From: CAVQUE01 sp046290435
Lineage (GTDB): Bacteria; Actinomycetota; Acidimicrobiia; Acidimicrobiales; UBA8592
Reading direction: 5' to 3'
NCBI GenBank assembly: GCA_046290435.1
Contig: JBKAGO010000066.1
Location: forward strand, 186,001-250,000
Length of the DNA: 64,000 nt
Below are positions 1 through 8,575 of the stretch, piece after piece (the stretch's first letter is position 1; each line of letters opens with the position of its first letter). The notes under the pieces are model-generated. The model was given only the letters and a program-made list of their open reading frames with translations, was not told the origin of the DNA and searched no databases. The translations under genes were made by a program, and so were the position numbers.

Positions 1-2
1 CT

Positions 3-605
3 GCGGCGCTGGCCGATCTGGTCACGGGCACGGCCCGCCGCGACATCGTCGCCAGAGTCCGGGCTGCAACGGAGGCGGGCATCGGCGAGGACCTGGCCTG
101 GCGCCTCGCAGTGCTCGAGCCCGCCATCGCCGTGCTCGACATCGTCGAGATCGCCCACGGCCGAGGGCTCGATGCGGCGAGCGTCGCATCGGAGTACTTC
201 GCGGTCGCCGCCGCGCTCGAGCTCTACTGGTTGCACGATCGCATCGACGACCTGCCCCGCACCACCCGCTGGGAGGCGCTGGCCCGTCTGTCGCTGCGCG
301 GCGATCTCGAGAGCCTCCATGCCCGCATCACCGACGCCGTCGCCGCGACCGCGGACGCGGCGACGGGCGATCCCGTCATCGACGGCGATCGTGCCGACGA
401 TGCCGTCGATCGATGGATCGCCGGCCGGGGACCGACCGCAACGCGCTACCTGTCCTCGATCGCCGACCTGCGCGCCGGCGGGCGCACCGAGTTGGCTGCG
501 CTGCTGGTCGCCTGCGGGGAACTCGCCGAGTTGGCGCCGACGGATCGAACCGACACGAATCGTGATGATCCCGGTCGGGATCGCACCGACGGCGCCAACG
601 AATAG
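3..605 (+). CDS. NAD-specific glutamate dehydrogenase (large type), C-terminal fragment
   Basis: Only the last 200 residues are present; the gene runs off the left edge. The protein has the helical C-terminus of the roughly 180 kDa NAD-dependent glutamate dehydrogenases, which oxidise glutamate to 2-oxoglutarate. Matching stretches are DLAWRLAVLEPAIAVLDIVE, a YFAVAAALELYWL helix, and the pattern LP..TRWEALARLSLRGDL. The catalytic part lies outside the window, so the assignment rests on the tail alone. The final 20 residues are Asp/Arg/Thr-rich and unlike the rest. The next gene is convergent, 27 bp away. Confidence 0.72.
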   Translation, partial: AALADLVTGTARRDIVARVRAATEAGIGEDLAWRLAVLEPAIAVLDIVEIAHGRGLDAASVASEYFAVAAALELYWLHDRIDDLPRTTRWEALARLSLRGDLESLHARITDAVAATADAATGDPVIDGDRADDAVDRWIAGRGPTATRYLSSIADLRAGGRTELAALLVACGELAELAPTDRTDTNRDDPGRDRTDGANE

Positions 606-632
606 CGGCCTGGCAGCTGCAGACCGGCCCGC

Positions 633-1046
633 TCAGTGGAGGCGTGCGTCCATGGCCTGGAGTCGCTTCGCGAGCTCGTAGGCGATGGCGGTGCCGAGGC
701 CGGGAACGTCGTCGAGGACCTGCGCGAAGCGCTGGTGGGGGATCATCAGCAACGACATCGGCGACGAAGCCACGACGGTGGCCGAGGCCGGCTGACGGGT
801 GAGCAGGCCGATCTCGCCGATCATCTCGCCCTCGGGTATCTCGGCGATGACCTCGCCGTCGATCGAGACGGTGGCGGTGCCGGACTCGATGACGAACGCT
901 TCGTGCTGCATGGCGCCCTGGCGGAACAGCGTCGCCCCCTCCTCGACCTCGATCACATCGATTGCCGACGCCAGCCGCTCGAGCGACTTCTTGTCGCTCG
1001 AGGCGAACAGCGGCACTGCAGCGAGTCGTTCGACCTTGGGATCCAT
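633..1046 (-). CDS. Stand-alone cyclic-nucleotide-binding domain protein
   Basis: A 137-aa protein consisting almost wholly of one cNMP-binding beta-roll. It contains the phosphate-binding-cassette style stretch GEMIGEIGLLTRQPASATVVA and the preceding ATLFRQGAMQHEAFVIESGTA. No helix-turn-helix follows, so it is unlike CRP/FNR regulators. It may act as a sensor or partner subunit. The ATG at 1046 is preceded by a strong GGAGGGGG ribosome site, so the longer upstream open frame is not used. It diverges from the methyltransferase gene at 1174. Confidence 0.8.
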   Translation of the reverse strand: MDPKVERLAAVPLFASSDKKSLERLASAIDVIEVEEGATLFRQGAMQHEAFVIESGTATVSIDGEVIAEIPEGEMIGEIGLLTRQPASATVVASSPMSLLMIPHQRFAQVLDDVPGLGTAIAYELAKRLQAMDARLH

Positions 1047-1161
1047 GCGATTCCCCCTCCTTGACACGTGTCGGGCGGCATCATAGTGCTGAGCGCAGTC
1101 GCGGGTGTCGAGAGACGTTCGCACCGGCCGGAACACCGGCGATGCGGCGTCGTCGTGGCGA

Positions 1162-1167
1162 TACGGT
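1162..1167 (+). promoter_or_regulatory. Putative -10 box (TACGGT) of a leaderless promoter
   Basis: TACGGT lies 6 bp before the ATG at 1174, with no ribosome site in between. The spacing repeats at many starts in this window. No clear -35 box. Confidence 0.5.
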
Positions 1168-1173
1168 GAGGCG

Positions 1174-2439
1174 ATGCTCGACGCGTCGCCACTCGCCTCG
1201 CTGCCCGAGCCGGGGTCGCGACGCATCGCCGTACGGGTCACCCCGGATGCCGAACGCCAGATCCGCGGCGGCCACCCCTGGGTGTACGACCGGTCCATCC
1301 GTAGCGTCGGATCCGACGGTGCCCCCGGCGACCTGGCGGTGGTGTTCGACCGCTCGCGCGCGTTCCTCGCGGTCGGGCTGTACGACCCGACCTCACCGAT
1401 CCGGGTCCGGATCCTCCACAAGGGCCGACCCACGACGATCGACGAGGCATGGTTCGGCGCCGCGCTCGACGCCGCGCTCGACCGACGGGCGGGGGCATTC
1501 CCCGCGGTGGACGCGGGGGGAACCGTGCGCACCGACGCCTACCGCATCGTGCACGGAGAGAACGACGGGCTCGGTGGGCTCGTCATCGATCGCTACGGCG
1601 ACCACCTCGTCGTCGAGGTGTTCACTGCCGCGTGGCTGCCTCACCTGCGCGTGATCGTGGAGGTGTTGCGCGAGCGTCTCGACGCACGCCGGGTGGTCGT
1701 CCGTCTGGCGCGCCTGGTGCAACGCCAGGCGACCCATGGGCTCTTCGACGGCCAGATCGTCGCCGGCGAGGACGCCGGAGCGATGGCCGAGACGGTGGCG
1801 TTCCAGGAGAACGGATTCCGCTTCACCGCCGATCTCGGTCGTGGCCAGAAGACGGGGCACTTCTGCGATCAGCGCGACAACCGCGCCGCGATCGGCGACC
1901 ACAGCGCCGGAGCGACGGTGCTCGACGTGTTCAGCTGTACCGGGGGCTTCTCGGTGCACGCTGCCGGCGGTGGCGCGGTCTCGGTGACGTCGGTCGACCG
2001 GAGCGAACACGCACTGGCCTCGGCCCGGACCCACATGGTCCTCAACGCCGACGCAGGGACAGCCGACACCGAGCACCGGACCATCGCCGGCGACGCGTTC
2101 GACGTGATGGATTCGCTGGCGCAGCAGGGCCGCACCTATGACGTCGTCGTGGTCGATCCGCCGTCGTTCGCCCGCAACGCCGATCAGGTGTCGCCGGCGC
2201 TCGAGGCCTACCGGCGTCTGGCCGAATCGAGCGCTGCGCTGGTGCGCCCCGGTGGCCTGCACCTGCAGGCATCGTGCTCGGCACGGATCGATGCCGACAT
2301 GTTGACCGACGCTGTCGACGCAGGCCTGGCCCGGCGGGGCCGGGCCCCGACCGAGCGCTGGCACACCGGACAACCGGCCGATCATCCGGTCGGCTTCGCG
2401 CAGGGCGCCTATCTCGACGCGGTGTGGTCGGTGCTCTGA
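1174..2439 (+). CDS. Class I SAM-dependent rRNA methyltransferase, RlmI-like
   Basis: A 421-aa protein with an N-terminal PUA-like region (GGHPWVYDRSI) and a C-terminal Rossmann methyltransferase. Motif I is DVFSCTGGFSVHAAGGGA around residue 250. The catalytic motif is VVVDPPSFARN, and ASCSARID lies near the end. This is the layout of RlmI/YccW enzymes, which methylate a cytosine of 23S rRNA. The specific target base is inferred from the family. The ATG at 1174 is preferred over in-frame upstream codons because the PUA homology begins soon after and a TACGGT box lies 6 bp upstream. Confidence 0.85.
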   Translation: MLDASPLASLPEPGSRRIAVRVTPDAERQIRGGHPWVYDRSIRSVGSDGAPGDLAVVFDRSRAFLAVGLYDPTSPIRVRILHKGRPTTIDEAWFGAALDAALDRRAGAFPAVDAGGTVRTDAYRIVHGENDGLGGLVIDRYGDHLVVEVFTAAWLPHLRVIVEVLRERLDARRVVVRLARLVQRQATHGLFDGQIVAGEDAGAMAETVAFQENGFRFTADLGRGQKTGHFCDQRDNRAAIGDHSAGATVLDVFSCTGGFSVHAAGGGAVSVTSVDRSEHALASARTHMVLNADAGTADTEHRTIAGDAFDVMDSLAQQGRTYDVVVVDPPSFARNADQVSPALEAYRRLAESSAALVRPGGLHLQASCSARIDADMLTDAVDAGLARRGRAPTERWHTGQPADHPVGFAQGAYLDAVWSVL

Positions 2440-2538
2440 CCGTCGGCCCTCCGGCGGCGCCGCCGGGGCAGCTCGTCTAGTTTCGGAGCACCTGCCGTCG
2501 CGGCACCGCCCGGTTCCGCCGTCCGCAAGGGGGAGACC

Positions 2539-3057
2539 ATGCTCACGACCTATCCGTTCTTCCAGGAGGCCTACCTCGTCAACGACATCGAGGCCTCGGT
2601 GCAGAAGTGGAGCGACCTGTTCGGGGCGGGCCCGTTCGTTGTCACCCACCACCACCGCACCGACCGCTTCGACTACCGCGGCACCGATCACGAGGCCGAC
2701 GTCTCGTATGCCTTTGGTTATCTGGGCGACACGATGATCCAGTTCATCCAGCAACACGACGACACGCCGTCGATCTACCGGGACATGTTCGACGCCGGCC
2801 AGGAGGGCTTCCATCACGTCGGCTGTCTGGTCCATGATTTCGAGGCCGAGTTCGAGCGCCTCCAGGGGCTCGGGTTCGACTGCGCCACCCGGCTCTACGC
2901 CGACGGCGTCGACGCGGCCTACTTCGACACCCGGTCGGTCAACGGTTGCTTCACCGAGATCCACGGCGACCCGCCCCACATCCTCGGTGCCTTCGCCACC
3001 TGGAAGCGGGCGCACGATCTGCGCCGTCCCGGTGACGACCCCTTCCTGCGCCGGTGA
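2539..3057 (+). CDS. VOC (glyoxalase/bleomycin-resistance fold) family protein
   Basis: A 172-aa protein with the paired beta-alpha-beta-beta-beta modules of the vicinal-oxygen-chelate superfamily. The opening FFQEAYLVNDIEASVQKWSDLFGAGPF is typical of glyoxalase_4-like members. Possible metal ligands are His in EGFHHVG near residue 93 and Glu in CFTEIHGD near residue 140. The substrate cannot be told. The ATG follows a good AAGGGGGAG ribosome site. It converges with the uspA-like gene, only 4 bp apart. Confidence 0.8.
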   Translation: MLTTYPFFQEAYLVNDIEASVQKWSDLFGAGPFVVTHHHRTDRFDYRGTDHEADVSYAFGYLGDTMIQFIQQHDDTPSIYRDMFDAGQEGFHHVGCLVHDFEAEFERLQGLGFDCATRLYADGVDAAYFDTRSVNGCFTEIHGDPPHILGAFATWKRAHDLRRPGDDPFLRR

Positions 3058-3061
3058 CGGC

Positions 3062-3502
3062 TCACTTCACGATCAGCACGCTGCGATCGGCATGGTTCGC
3101 GACGTGATGCGACACGCTGCCGCGCAACAGGCGTGTGGCGCGACCGAGGCCGCGGCTGCCGATGACGATCAGGTCGGCGTCGCGGCGTTCGGCCTCGTCG
3201 ATGATGACCTCGGCGGGATGGCCCTCGTAGAGGTCGCCGTCGTGGCTGACGCCGCGGCTGTCCAGGTACCGGCCTGCGGCCGTCAGGACATCACGTTCGG
3301 TCGCCATGGCGTCGTAGGCGTTGCGGAACTCCTCGGGCATCTGCCGGAGCGTCTCGGCCACCTCGTGGGCCGACGGGTAGTGGACGCCACAGACCAGGTG
3401 GATGGTTCCGCCCGAGGCCAGGGCGAGCTCTGCGGCTTCGGAGAGCGCTCGTTGCGCGTGGTCGGATCCGTCGATGCCGACGACGATGGTGTTGAAGGCC
3501 AT
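3062..3502 (-). CDS. Universal stress protein, UspA family, ATP-binding type
   Basis: A 146-aa single-domain UspA protein. It opens with NTIVVGIDGSDHAQRAL. The C-terminal GSRGLGRATRLLRGSVSHHV fits the G-2X-G-9X-G(S/T) nucleotide-binding motif of the ATP-binding subclass, which usually responds to starvation or oxidative and energy stress. The length is standard. The ATG is preceded by a GAGGAGGAG ribosome site. It is divergent from the flavoprotein gene at 3610. Confidence 0.93.
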   Translation of the reverse strand: MAFNTIVVGIDGSDHAQRALSEAAELALASGGTIHLVCGVHYPSAHEVAETLRQMPEEFRNAYDAMATERDVLTAAGRYLDSRGVSHDGDLYEGHPAEVIIDEAERRDADLIVIGSRGLGRATRLLRGSVSHHVANHADRSVLIVK

Positions 3503-3609
3503 GGCGGGCTCCTCCTCGGTGACACCCCGGCGACGCTGGGGCGCTCATCGTGCGCCGACGCAGGGCCCCAGCGGCAGGGTCGAACGTCCCGGCCTGTGCC
3601 GGTGCCCCG

Positions 3610-4767
3610 ATGACGATCCCGGTGGAGCGGCCCGAGCCCTGGACGCCTGCGCTCGTCTTGGCCCGCCAGCGGGGGTTGGAGATCGAACAGCTGCGTCGTC
3701 TGCCGTCGGATCTGGTCGATGCCCTGGCGGCGTCGGGGATCTTCCGGCGTTGGATCCCCGCAGCCCATGACGGCCATCAGGCCAGCCTCTCCGAGGGGCT
3801 CGCGACCATCGAGTCTGCGGCCTACCACGACGGCTCGACGGGATGGTGCGTGATGATCGCGCTGACGACGTCGCTGCTGGCCGCCTCGTTGCCCGCCGAC
3901 CATGCCGACGCGATCTACCGGCCGCCGGGAGCGATCACCGGCGGCTACGCCGCGCCGGTCGGGCGGGCCCGCATCGAGGGCGACACGCTCGTGGTCGACG
4001 GCACCTGGTCGTGGGGGAGCGGCTCCAGCCATTGCACCTGGATCGGTGGCGGCGCTCAGGTCGTCGACGCCGCAGGCGACCCCGCCCGGCTCGACGACGG
4101 GGCGTCGCGGGTGTTCGCCTTCTTCGCTATCGACGAGGTGGAGTTGCTCGACACCTGGCGGGTGTCGGGTATGCGGGGCACGGCCTCGACGGACTACGTC
4201 GCGGACGGCATCGTCGTCCCGAACGGGCGATGGGTGCCGCTCGACGTCGGCGCCCGCCGCATCGACGATCCGCTCTACCGCTTCTCGAGCTTCGGGGCGC
4301 TGGCTGCCGGGGTCGCCGCGGTGTGCCTCGGTCTGGGACGCAGGGCGGTCGACGAGCTGGCCGACGTCGGTGCCACCGTTCCGGCCGGCAGCGGTCGGCC
4401 CCTCGCTGAGCGGGCGCCCATCCAGGCGACGCTGGCGCGTGCCGAGGCCCAGGTCCGAGCCGCCCGGGCGCTGCTCGGCGAGGTCGTCGAGGTCGCCTGG
4501 GCCTGCACGATCACCGAAGGTCGGGTGGGCGACGAGAACCGCCGGCTCCTGCGTCTGGCAGCCTGCCACGCAGCCATCGAGTCCGCCGCGGCGGTCGAGG
4601 CGTGCTACCGGGCCGCCGGTGGCCAGGCCGTGTACGAGGACAGCGCGCTCCAGCGGGTGTTCCGCGATGTGAACGTGGCCACCCAGCACGCGATGGTGTC
4701 GCCGCGGGTGCTCGAGCCCCTCGGCCGGATCGGCTTCGGTCTCCCGACCGACAACCGCATGCTCTGA
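3610..4767 (+). CDS. Acyl-CoA-dehydrogenase-fold flavoprotein, HsaA-like monooxygenase group
   Basis: A 385-aa protein of the acyl-CoA dehydrogenase fold. It has the N-terminal helical part (ALAASGIFRRWIPAAHDG), the central beta domain (GTWSWGSGSSHCTWI, SGMRGTASTDYVADG) and the C-terminal helical bundle ending in AAGGQAVYEDSALQRVFRDV. The WSWGSGS and RDVNVATQHAM patterns match the flavin-dependent hydroxylase branch (HsaA, pigment-type hydroxylases) better than true dehydrogenases. A reduced-flavin-dependent oxygenase is therefore inferred. The substrate is unknown and no reductase partner lies nearby. Confidence 0.75.
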   Translation: MTIPVERPEPWTPALVLARQRGLEIEQLRRLPSDLVDALAASGIFRRWIPAAHDGHQASLSEGLATIESAAYHDGSTGWCVMIALTTSLLAASLPADHADAIYRPPGAITGGYAAPVGRARIEGDTLVVDGTWSWGSGSSHCTWIGGGAQVVDAAGDPARLDDGASRVFAFFAIDEVELLDTWRVSGMRGTASTDYVADGIVVPNGRWVPLDVGARRIDDPLYRFSSFGALAAGVAAVCLGLGRRAVDELADVGATVPAGSGRPLAERAPIQATLARAEAQVRAARALLGEVVEVAWACTITEGRVGDENRRLLRLAACHAAIESAAAVEACYRAAGGQAVYEDSALQRVFRDVNVATQHAMVSPRVLEPLGRIGFGLPTDNRML

Positions 4768-4801
4768 TCGGTCGCCGGCGGGTGCGGACGGCGGTCGGTG
4801 C

Positions 4802-5440
4802 TCAGGCGTCGGCCGGGGGACGGCGTTGACCGTACATCGCGACCATGCGGGCCACGAAGGTCGCCAGGAAGACCTGCCCGGTGAGCGCTTCGAGGGCCAC
4901 GAGGCGTCCGGCGAAGGGGCTGGTGGGTACCTCGTTGCCGAAGCCCAGCGTGGTGAGGACGACGAAGCTGAACTCCGAGTACGACCACACCTCGGTCTCG
5001 TCGAGGGAGAACGCGTCGTTGTCCACGATGTCGATTGCCAGGTACAGCCACGAGAAGGCCAGACCGATCAGCAGATACGCGGAGATCACGCCGATGATCG
5101 TCTGGCCCGATACCACGTCGTGGCGCAGGACGGTGGCCACGATGGCCACCACCAGTGTGCTGAGCACGACGAACTCACCGATCGCAGTGAGCGCGATCAG
5201 TCGGTCGCCGTCGCTGGTGAACGTCCCGAGGACGGCAGCGGCGATGCCGACGCCCGCGATGGCAGCGAGGCGAGGCATCGAGGTGCGCAGTGAGGTGGCC
5301 CGGAACGCCACGATGATGAGCGCGGCGTTGGTGAACAGGCTCAGCCGGGCAGCCCATCGCGCCTCGATGCCGAGCAGCAGGAAGCCCACGAGGACGAGGA
5401 GCAGCAGGCGACCGAAGTGGTCAGGAGGGGGTGGCGCCAT
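4802..5440 (-). CDS. Potassium-channel-like membrane protein with TLGFGN pore
   Basis: A 212-aa protein with about six hydrophobic segments. The last two flank a pore loop reading FSFVVLTTLGFGNEVP near residue 167. This corresponds to the TVGYGD/TVGFGD selectivity filter of K+ channels, with Leu in place of Val and Asn in place of Asp. No RCK/TrkA regulatory domain is attached. It probably forms a tetrameric cation channel. Ion selectivity cannot be taken for granted from the altered filter. A TAACGT box lies 8 bp upstream of the ATG. Confidence 0.75.
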   Translation of the reverse strand: MAPPPPDHFGRLLLLVLVGFLLLGIEARWAARLSLFTNAALIIVAFRATSLRTSMPRLAAIAGVGIAAAVLGTFTSDGDRLIALTAIGEFVVLSTLVVAIVATVLRHDVVSGQTIIGVISAYLLIGLAFSWLYLAIDIVDNDAFSLDETEVWSYSEFSFVVLTTLGFGNEVPTSPFAGRLVALEALTGQVFLATFVARMVAMYGQRRPPADA

Positions 5441-5448
5441 GGGCGGCG

Positions 5449-5454
5449 ACGTTA
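5449..5454 (-). promoter_or_regulatory. Putative -10 box (TAACGT) of the channel gene
   Basis: TAACGT on the minus strand, 8 bp before the ATG at 5440, with no ribosome site in the gap. It fits the leaderless pattern seen elsewhere in the window. Confidence 0.45.
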
Positions 5455-5501
5455 GCGCCGGAGCGGGTGCCCTCTGGGCCCTCCAGCGGAGGGAGTCACG
5501 A

Positions 5502-6428
5502 TCAGGGGTTCAGCCAGGCTGGGGGATACCCCGCCCAGGGCCTGGGCCCGAGCGCCCGGATCAACTCGTTCGACTCGTGCAGCACCGCGTCGATCCGGGC
5601 GACGACCTGTGGGTCGACGTCGAGGTCGGGCTCGCGGCGATTCGGCAGGGGCACCGCGGCCATGCGGGCCATGACCGGCTTTGCCATCGGGGCGAGCCGT
5701 CGGTGCAGACCGCCCGGGAGGATCCGTCCGATTCGTTCGGCGCCACCGTGCACGAGCGCCGGCATCGCAGATGTCGTGCGCCGGGCAGCGTTGGCCCGTT
5801 CGGCCGACGCGGTCATTGCCAGGCCGGTCCAGGAGCGCAGCGCCTCGATGGTGGCACGGTCGTCGAGGGTCTCCGCTGCGACGACACGGGTCCGGTCGCC
5901 CAACGGGCCGTCGAGGAGGCGCTGGAGGTACGGGCCGTACCGGGTGGTACCGAGGTATCGGCGGCTGAGATCCCGCCCGGCGCGGTCGGTCGTCACCATC
6001 GGCTGGTCGAGTTCGGCGATCAGCGCCTGCTGGAGCGGGCGCTTCTCGAAGCCCTGCATGAACTGGTCGAGGTACAGCGAACGGATCCGACTCCACGGCT
6101 CGCGTATCGACACCAGCAGGTGTGTCGCGGTCCCGAGCCGCTCGATGCGCTCCAGCGCCCGGGTGTCGTAGATGTAGTACGGCGTCGCGTCGATCCGTGG
6201 GCCGCTCACGGCGGTGGGGTAGTAGCCGCGATAGGCCGACACGATGTCGCCGACCTTGTCGTCGTCGAGCAGGAGAACCGACGGCTCCTTGACCGTCGCC
6301 GACACCGCGCCGGCGTCGACCAGGCGTCGGTGCAGGGTCGTGGAGCCGGTCTTGGGGAAACCCAGGACGAACAGGCTCGGCAGGTCGGTGGCGGCGGATC
6401 GGGTCGGGGTGATCTGTTCAGTGCCCAC
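5502..6428 (-). CDS. Sulfotransferase family protein
   Basis: A 308-aa protein. The PAPS 5-phosphosulfate-binding loop is FVLGFPKTGSTTLHRRL near residue 20. A later LVSIREPWSRIRSLYLDQF stretch matches the 3-phosphate-binding region of PAPS-dependent sulfotransferases. It likely transfers sulfate to a carbohydrate or lipid. The neighbouring glycosyltransferase on the same strand makes a glycolipid or polysaccharide acceptor plausible, but this is inference. The start is a GTG with a TACGGT box 8 bp upstream. Confidence 0.82.
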   Translation of the reverse strand: MGTEQITPTRSAATDLPSLFVLGFPKTGSTTLHRRLVDAGAVSATVKEPSVLLLDDDKVGDIVSAYRGYYPTAVSGPRIDATPYYIYDTRALERIERLGTATHLLVSIREPWSRIRSLYLDQFMQGFEKRPLQQALIAELDQPMVTTDRAGRDLSRRYLGTTRYGPYLQRLLDGPLGDRTRVVAAETLDDRATIEALRSWTGLAMTASAERANAARRTTSAMPALVHGGAERIGRILPGGLHRRLAPMAKPVMARMAAVPLPNRREPDLDVDPQVVARIDAVLHESNELIRALGPRPWAGYPPAWLNP

Positions 6429-6436
6429 GTGGCCGA

Positions 6437-6442
6437 ACCGTA
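6437..6442 (-). promoter_or_regulatory. Putative -10 box (TACGGT) of the sulfotransferase gene
   Basis: TACGGT on the minus strand, 8 bp before the GTG at 6428. Confidence 0.45.
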
Positions 6443-6626
6443 AGAGGCCGACGTGAACGGTGGGTGACCTCGGATCGACACCTGGGACACCCCTGCGGAA
6501 TCGGATCGATGGACCCAGGGTGGGGTGTCGTCAGCGCCGCTTGGCTGCACGGTGGGCGGTCGTTCGCGCGCCGAGCGTGGCCGTCGAGCAACGGAAGACC
6601 CGGCACCGAATCGTAGGGGGGAGCGG

Positions 6627-7823
6627 TCAGGCGATACGCTCCGGCAGGCGACGGACTAGGCGCCCGCGCCCGTCGAGTCCTCGTGACCCCGACCGTACCG
6701 TCGGCCCGCGGTGGCTCTCGGACGCGTGGATCGCAGTCTCGTAGTGGCCGAGGAGTTCGTCACCCAACGCCGTCCAGGTACGGTGCTCCACCGCTTGTCG
6801 CGCTGCAGAACCCATGCGCTCTCGCAGCGCCCGGTCGCCGAGCAGCGTCGCGGCGATCGCGGTGAGCAACTCGGGATGCGCCGACGGATACAGGTAGCCG
6901 GTACGGCCGTGCTGCACGAGGTCGAGAGGCCCGCCCGACGCCGGCGCGATCACCGGCACGCCGCTCGCCATGGCCTCCTGGATGGCCTGGCAGAAGGTCT
7001 CGTGGGGACCGGTGTGCACGAACACATCGAGTGACGCCATGGCAGCTGCGAGCTGCTCGCCGTGCAGGAGCCCGAGGAATCGGGTGCCGTCGAGCGTCCG
7101 CTCGAGGCGGCCCCGGGCAGGCCCGTCGCCGATGACCACCGAGTGTGCGCCCGGCAGCGAGGCGGGCCCGGCCAGGTGCTGCACGCGCTTCTCCGAGGCG
7201 AGACGACCGACGTAGCCCACGATCGGTCGGTCGTCGGGCGACAGTTCCCTTCGCAGGGCATCGTCGCGTCGAGCCGGATGGAAGCGGATGCTGTCCACCC
7301 CTCGGCCCCAGATGGCCAGCGGGCCGATGCCGTGACGGCGGAGATCGAAGGCGCTGGCCGAGGACGGCACCAGGGTCAGCTCCGCGAGGTCGTGGACGCG
7401 CCGGAGCCATGCCCACACGCCACGCCCGGCGACACCGAGGCCGTAGTCGCGCACGAAGCCCGACAGGTCCGTCTGGAACACCGCCACCGACGGCACCCGC
7501 TCACGGGCCGCCGCGCTCGCGACCGCGGCGCCCAACACGACGGGAGCGGCGAGATGAACAACATCGGGACGGAACCGCCGGATCTCCTCGGAGATACGCG
7601 CCGGGGCCCGCCAGCCGACGTTCAGCGATCGGTAGCGCGGCAGCGAGATGCCCGGGACCCGCAGGACCGGTACACCGTCGATCTCGACGGGGCCGGGAGC
7701 CGCCGCGATGACCATTGCGTCATGGCCACGCCGATCGAGGTGCGCCAGCACCTGCAGCACCGAGTTGGTGACGCCGTTGACCTCGGGAACGAAGCTCTCC
7801 GCGGAGATGAGGACACGCATCAC
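6627..7823 (-). CDS. GT4-family glycosyltransferase, MgtA-like mannosyltransferase
   Basis: A 398-aa two-Rossmann-domain glycosyltransferase of the GT-B fold. The start, MRVLISAESFVPEVNGVTNS, closely follows mycobacterial MgtA (Rv0557). The C-terminal half has GRLASEKRVQHL, VIGDGPARG and the GT4 nucleotide-binding element HTGPHETFCQAIQEAMASG, with both conserved glutamates. MgtA-type enzymes add alpha-mannose from GDP-mannose to a glycolipid at the membrane. The donor and acceptor here are inferred from the family. An AGGAGGG ribosome site precedes the ATG. Confidence 0.87.
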   Translation of the reverse strand: MMRVLISAESFVPEVNGVTNSVLQVLAHLDRRGHDAMVIAAAPGPVEIDGVPVLRVPGISLPRYRSLNVGWRAPARISEEIRRFRPDVVHLAAPVVLGAAVASAAARERVPSVAVFQTDLSGFVRDYGLGVAGRGVWAWLRRVHDLAELTLVPSSASAFDLRRHGIGPLAIWGRGVDSIRFHPARRDDALRRELSPDDRPIVGYVGRLASEKRVQHLAGPASLPGAHSVVIGDGPARGRLERTLDGTRFLGLLHGEQLAAAMASLDVFVHTGPHETFCQAIQEAMASGVPVIAPASGGPLDLVQHGRTGYLYPSAHPELLTAIAATLLGDRALRERMGSAARQAVEHRTWTALGDELLGHYETAIHASESHRGPTVRSGSRGLDGRGRLVRRLPERIA

Positions 7824-8021
7824 CGCCCTCCTGAGATCGCGAGCCGCCCCGTGACGGCTACGGGCGCAGCGCTCGCGGTGCGGATCCGTGACTCCGGTGT
7901 GTTCACGGAACGTCAGCGTGACGGCGTGAGGCGAAGCCGAGGGGCTACTGCGCTGACGCGCCGGTGAAGGCTTGCCGAATTCCGGGCCGCAACGAACTTC
8001 GCCGGCAGGCGCAGTGGGCGT

Positions 8022-8435
8022 TCAGCTGATGGAGACGAGCTCCAGATCGAAGGTGAGCGCTTCCCCGGCCAAGGGGTGGTTGGCGTCGACGACGACATGT
8101 TCGTCGGTGACATCGACGACGACGGCCGGGTGCTCGCCCACCATGACCGGCGTACCGGGCGTGAGGCCCTCGGGGGCGTCGGCCTTGGGGACGCCGAGCA
8201 CCATGGTCTCGTCCCGGTCGCCATAGGCCTCGGCGCTCTCGATGCGTACCGACCGGGCGTCGCCCACGGCGAGGCCGCGGACACCTTGGTCGAAACCGGG
8301 GATCACGGCGTTCGAGCCGATCGTGAAGCTGAGCGGTTCGCGCCCTTCGGACGAGTCGAACACCTCGCCCGAGTCGAGGCGCCCGGTGTAGTGGACCTCG
8401 ACGGTGTGGCCTTCGGCTGCAATCGGTGCAGTCAT
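8022..8435 (-). CDS. FKBP-type peptidyl-prolyl isomerase, SlyD-like
   Basis: A 137-aa protein. The FKBP half-domains are VEVHYTGRLDSGEVFDSS and SNAVIPGFDQGVRGLAVGD. An inserted flap of about 60 residues between them and the tail NHPLAGEALTFDLELVSI are the marks of the SlyD class of chaperone-isomerases. The His-rich metal-binding tail of E. coli SlyD is missing. It catalyses proline cis-trans isomerisation and aids folding in the cytoplasm. The ATG at 8435, with AGGGAG upstream, is chosen over a longer frame because it fits the domain start. Confidence 0.9.
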   Translation of the reverse strand: MTAPIAAEGHTVEVHYTGRLDSGEVFDSSEGREPLSFTIGSNAVIPGFDQGVRGLAVGDARSVRIESAEAYGDRDETMVLGVPKADAPEGLTPGTPVMVGEHPAVVVDVTDEHVVVDANHPLAGEALTFDLELVSIS

Positions 8436-8563
8436 GATTCGCTCCCTGCTGGCGTCATTCCACCGTAGGCGGCGATGGCGCCCGGGCCAACGGTCCGACG
8501 ACACGAACTCCACCGGCGTCTGCTCATCGACGAAGGTCCCTGGCCGAGCGGCGGCGTCGTTGG

Positions 8564-8569
8564 CAGGAT
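8564..8569 (+). promoter_or_regulatory. Putative -10 box (CAGGAT) of the ABC ATPase gene
   Basis: CAGGAT lies 6 bp before the ATG at 8576, without a ribosome site. It is a weaker match than the TANNNT boxes. Confidence 0.3.
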
Positions 8570-8575
8570 GATCGG

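Noticed and set aside
633..1532. Longer 299-codon version of the cNMP-binding protein
   Set aside because: The extra N-terminal part is opposite the methyltransferase gene and Arg/Ser-rich. The ATG at 1046 has a strong ribosome site.
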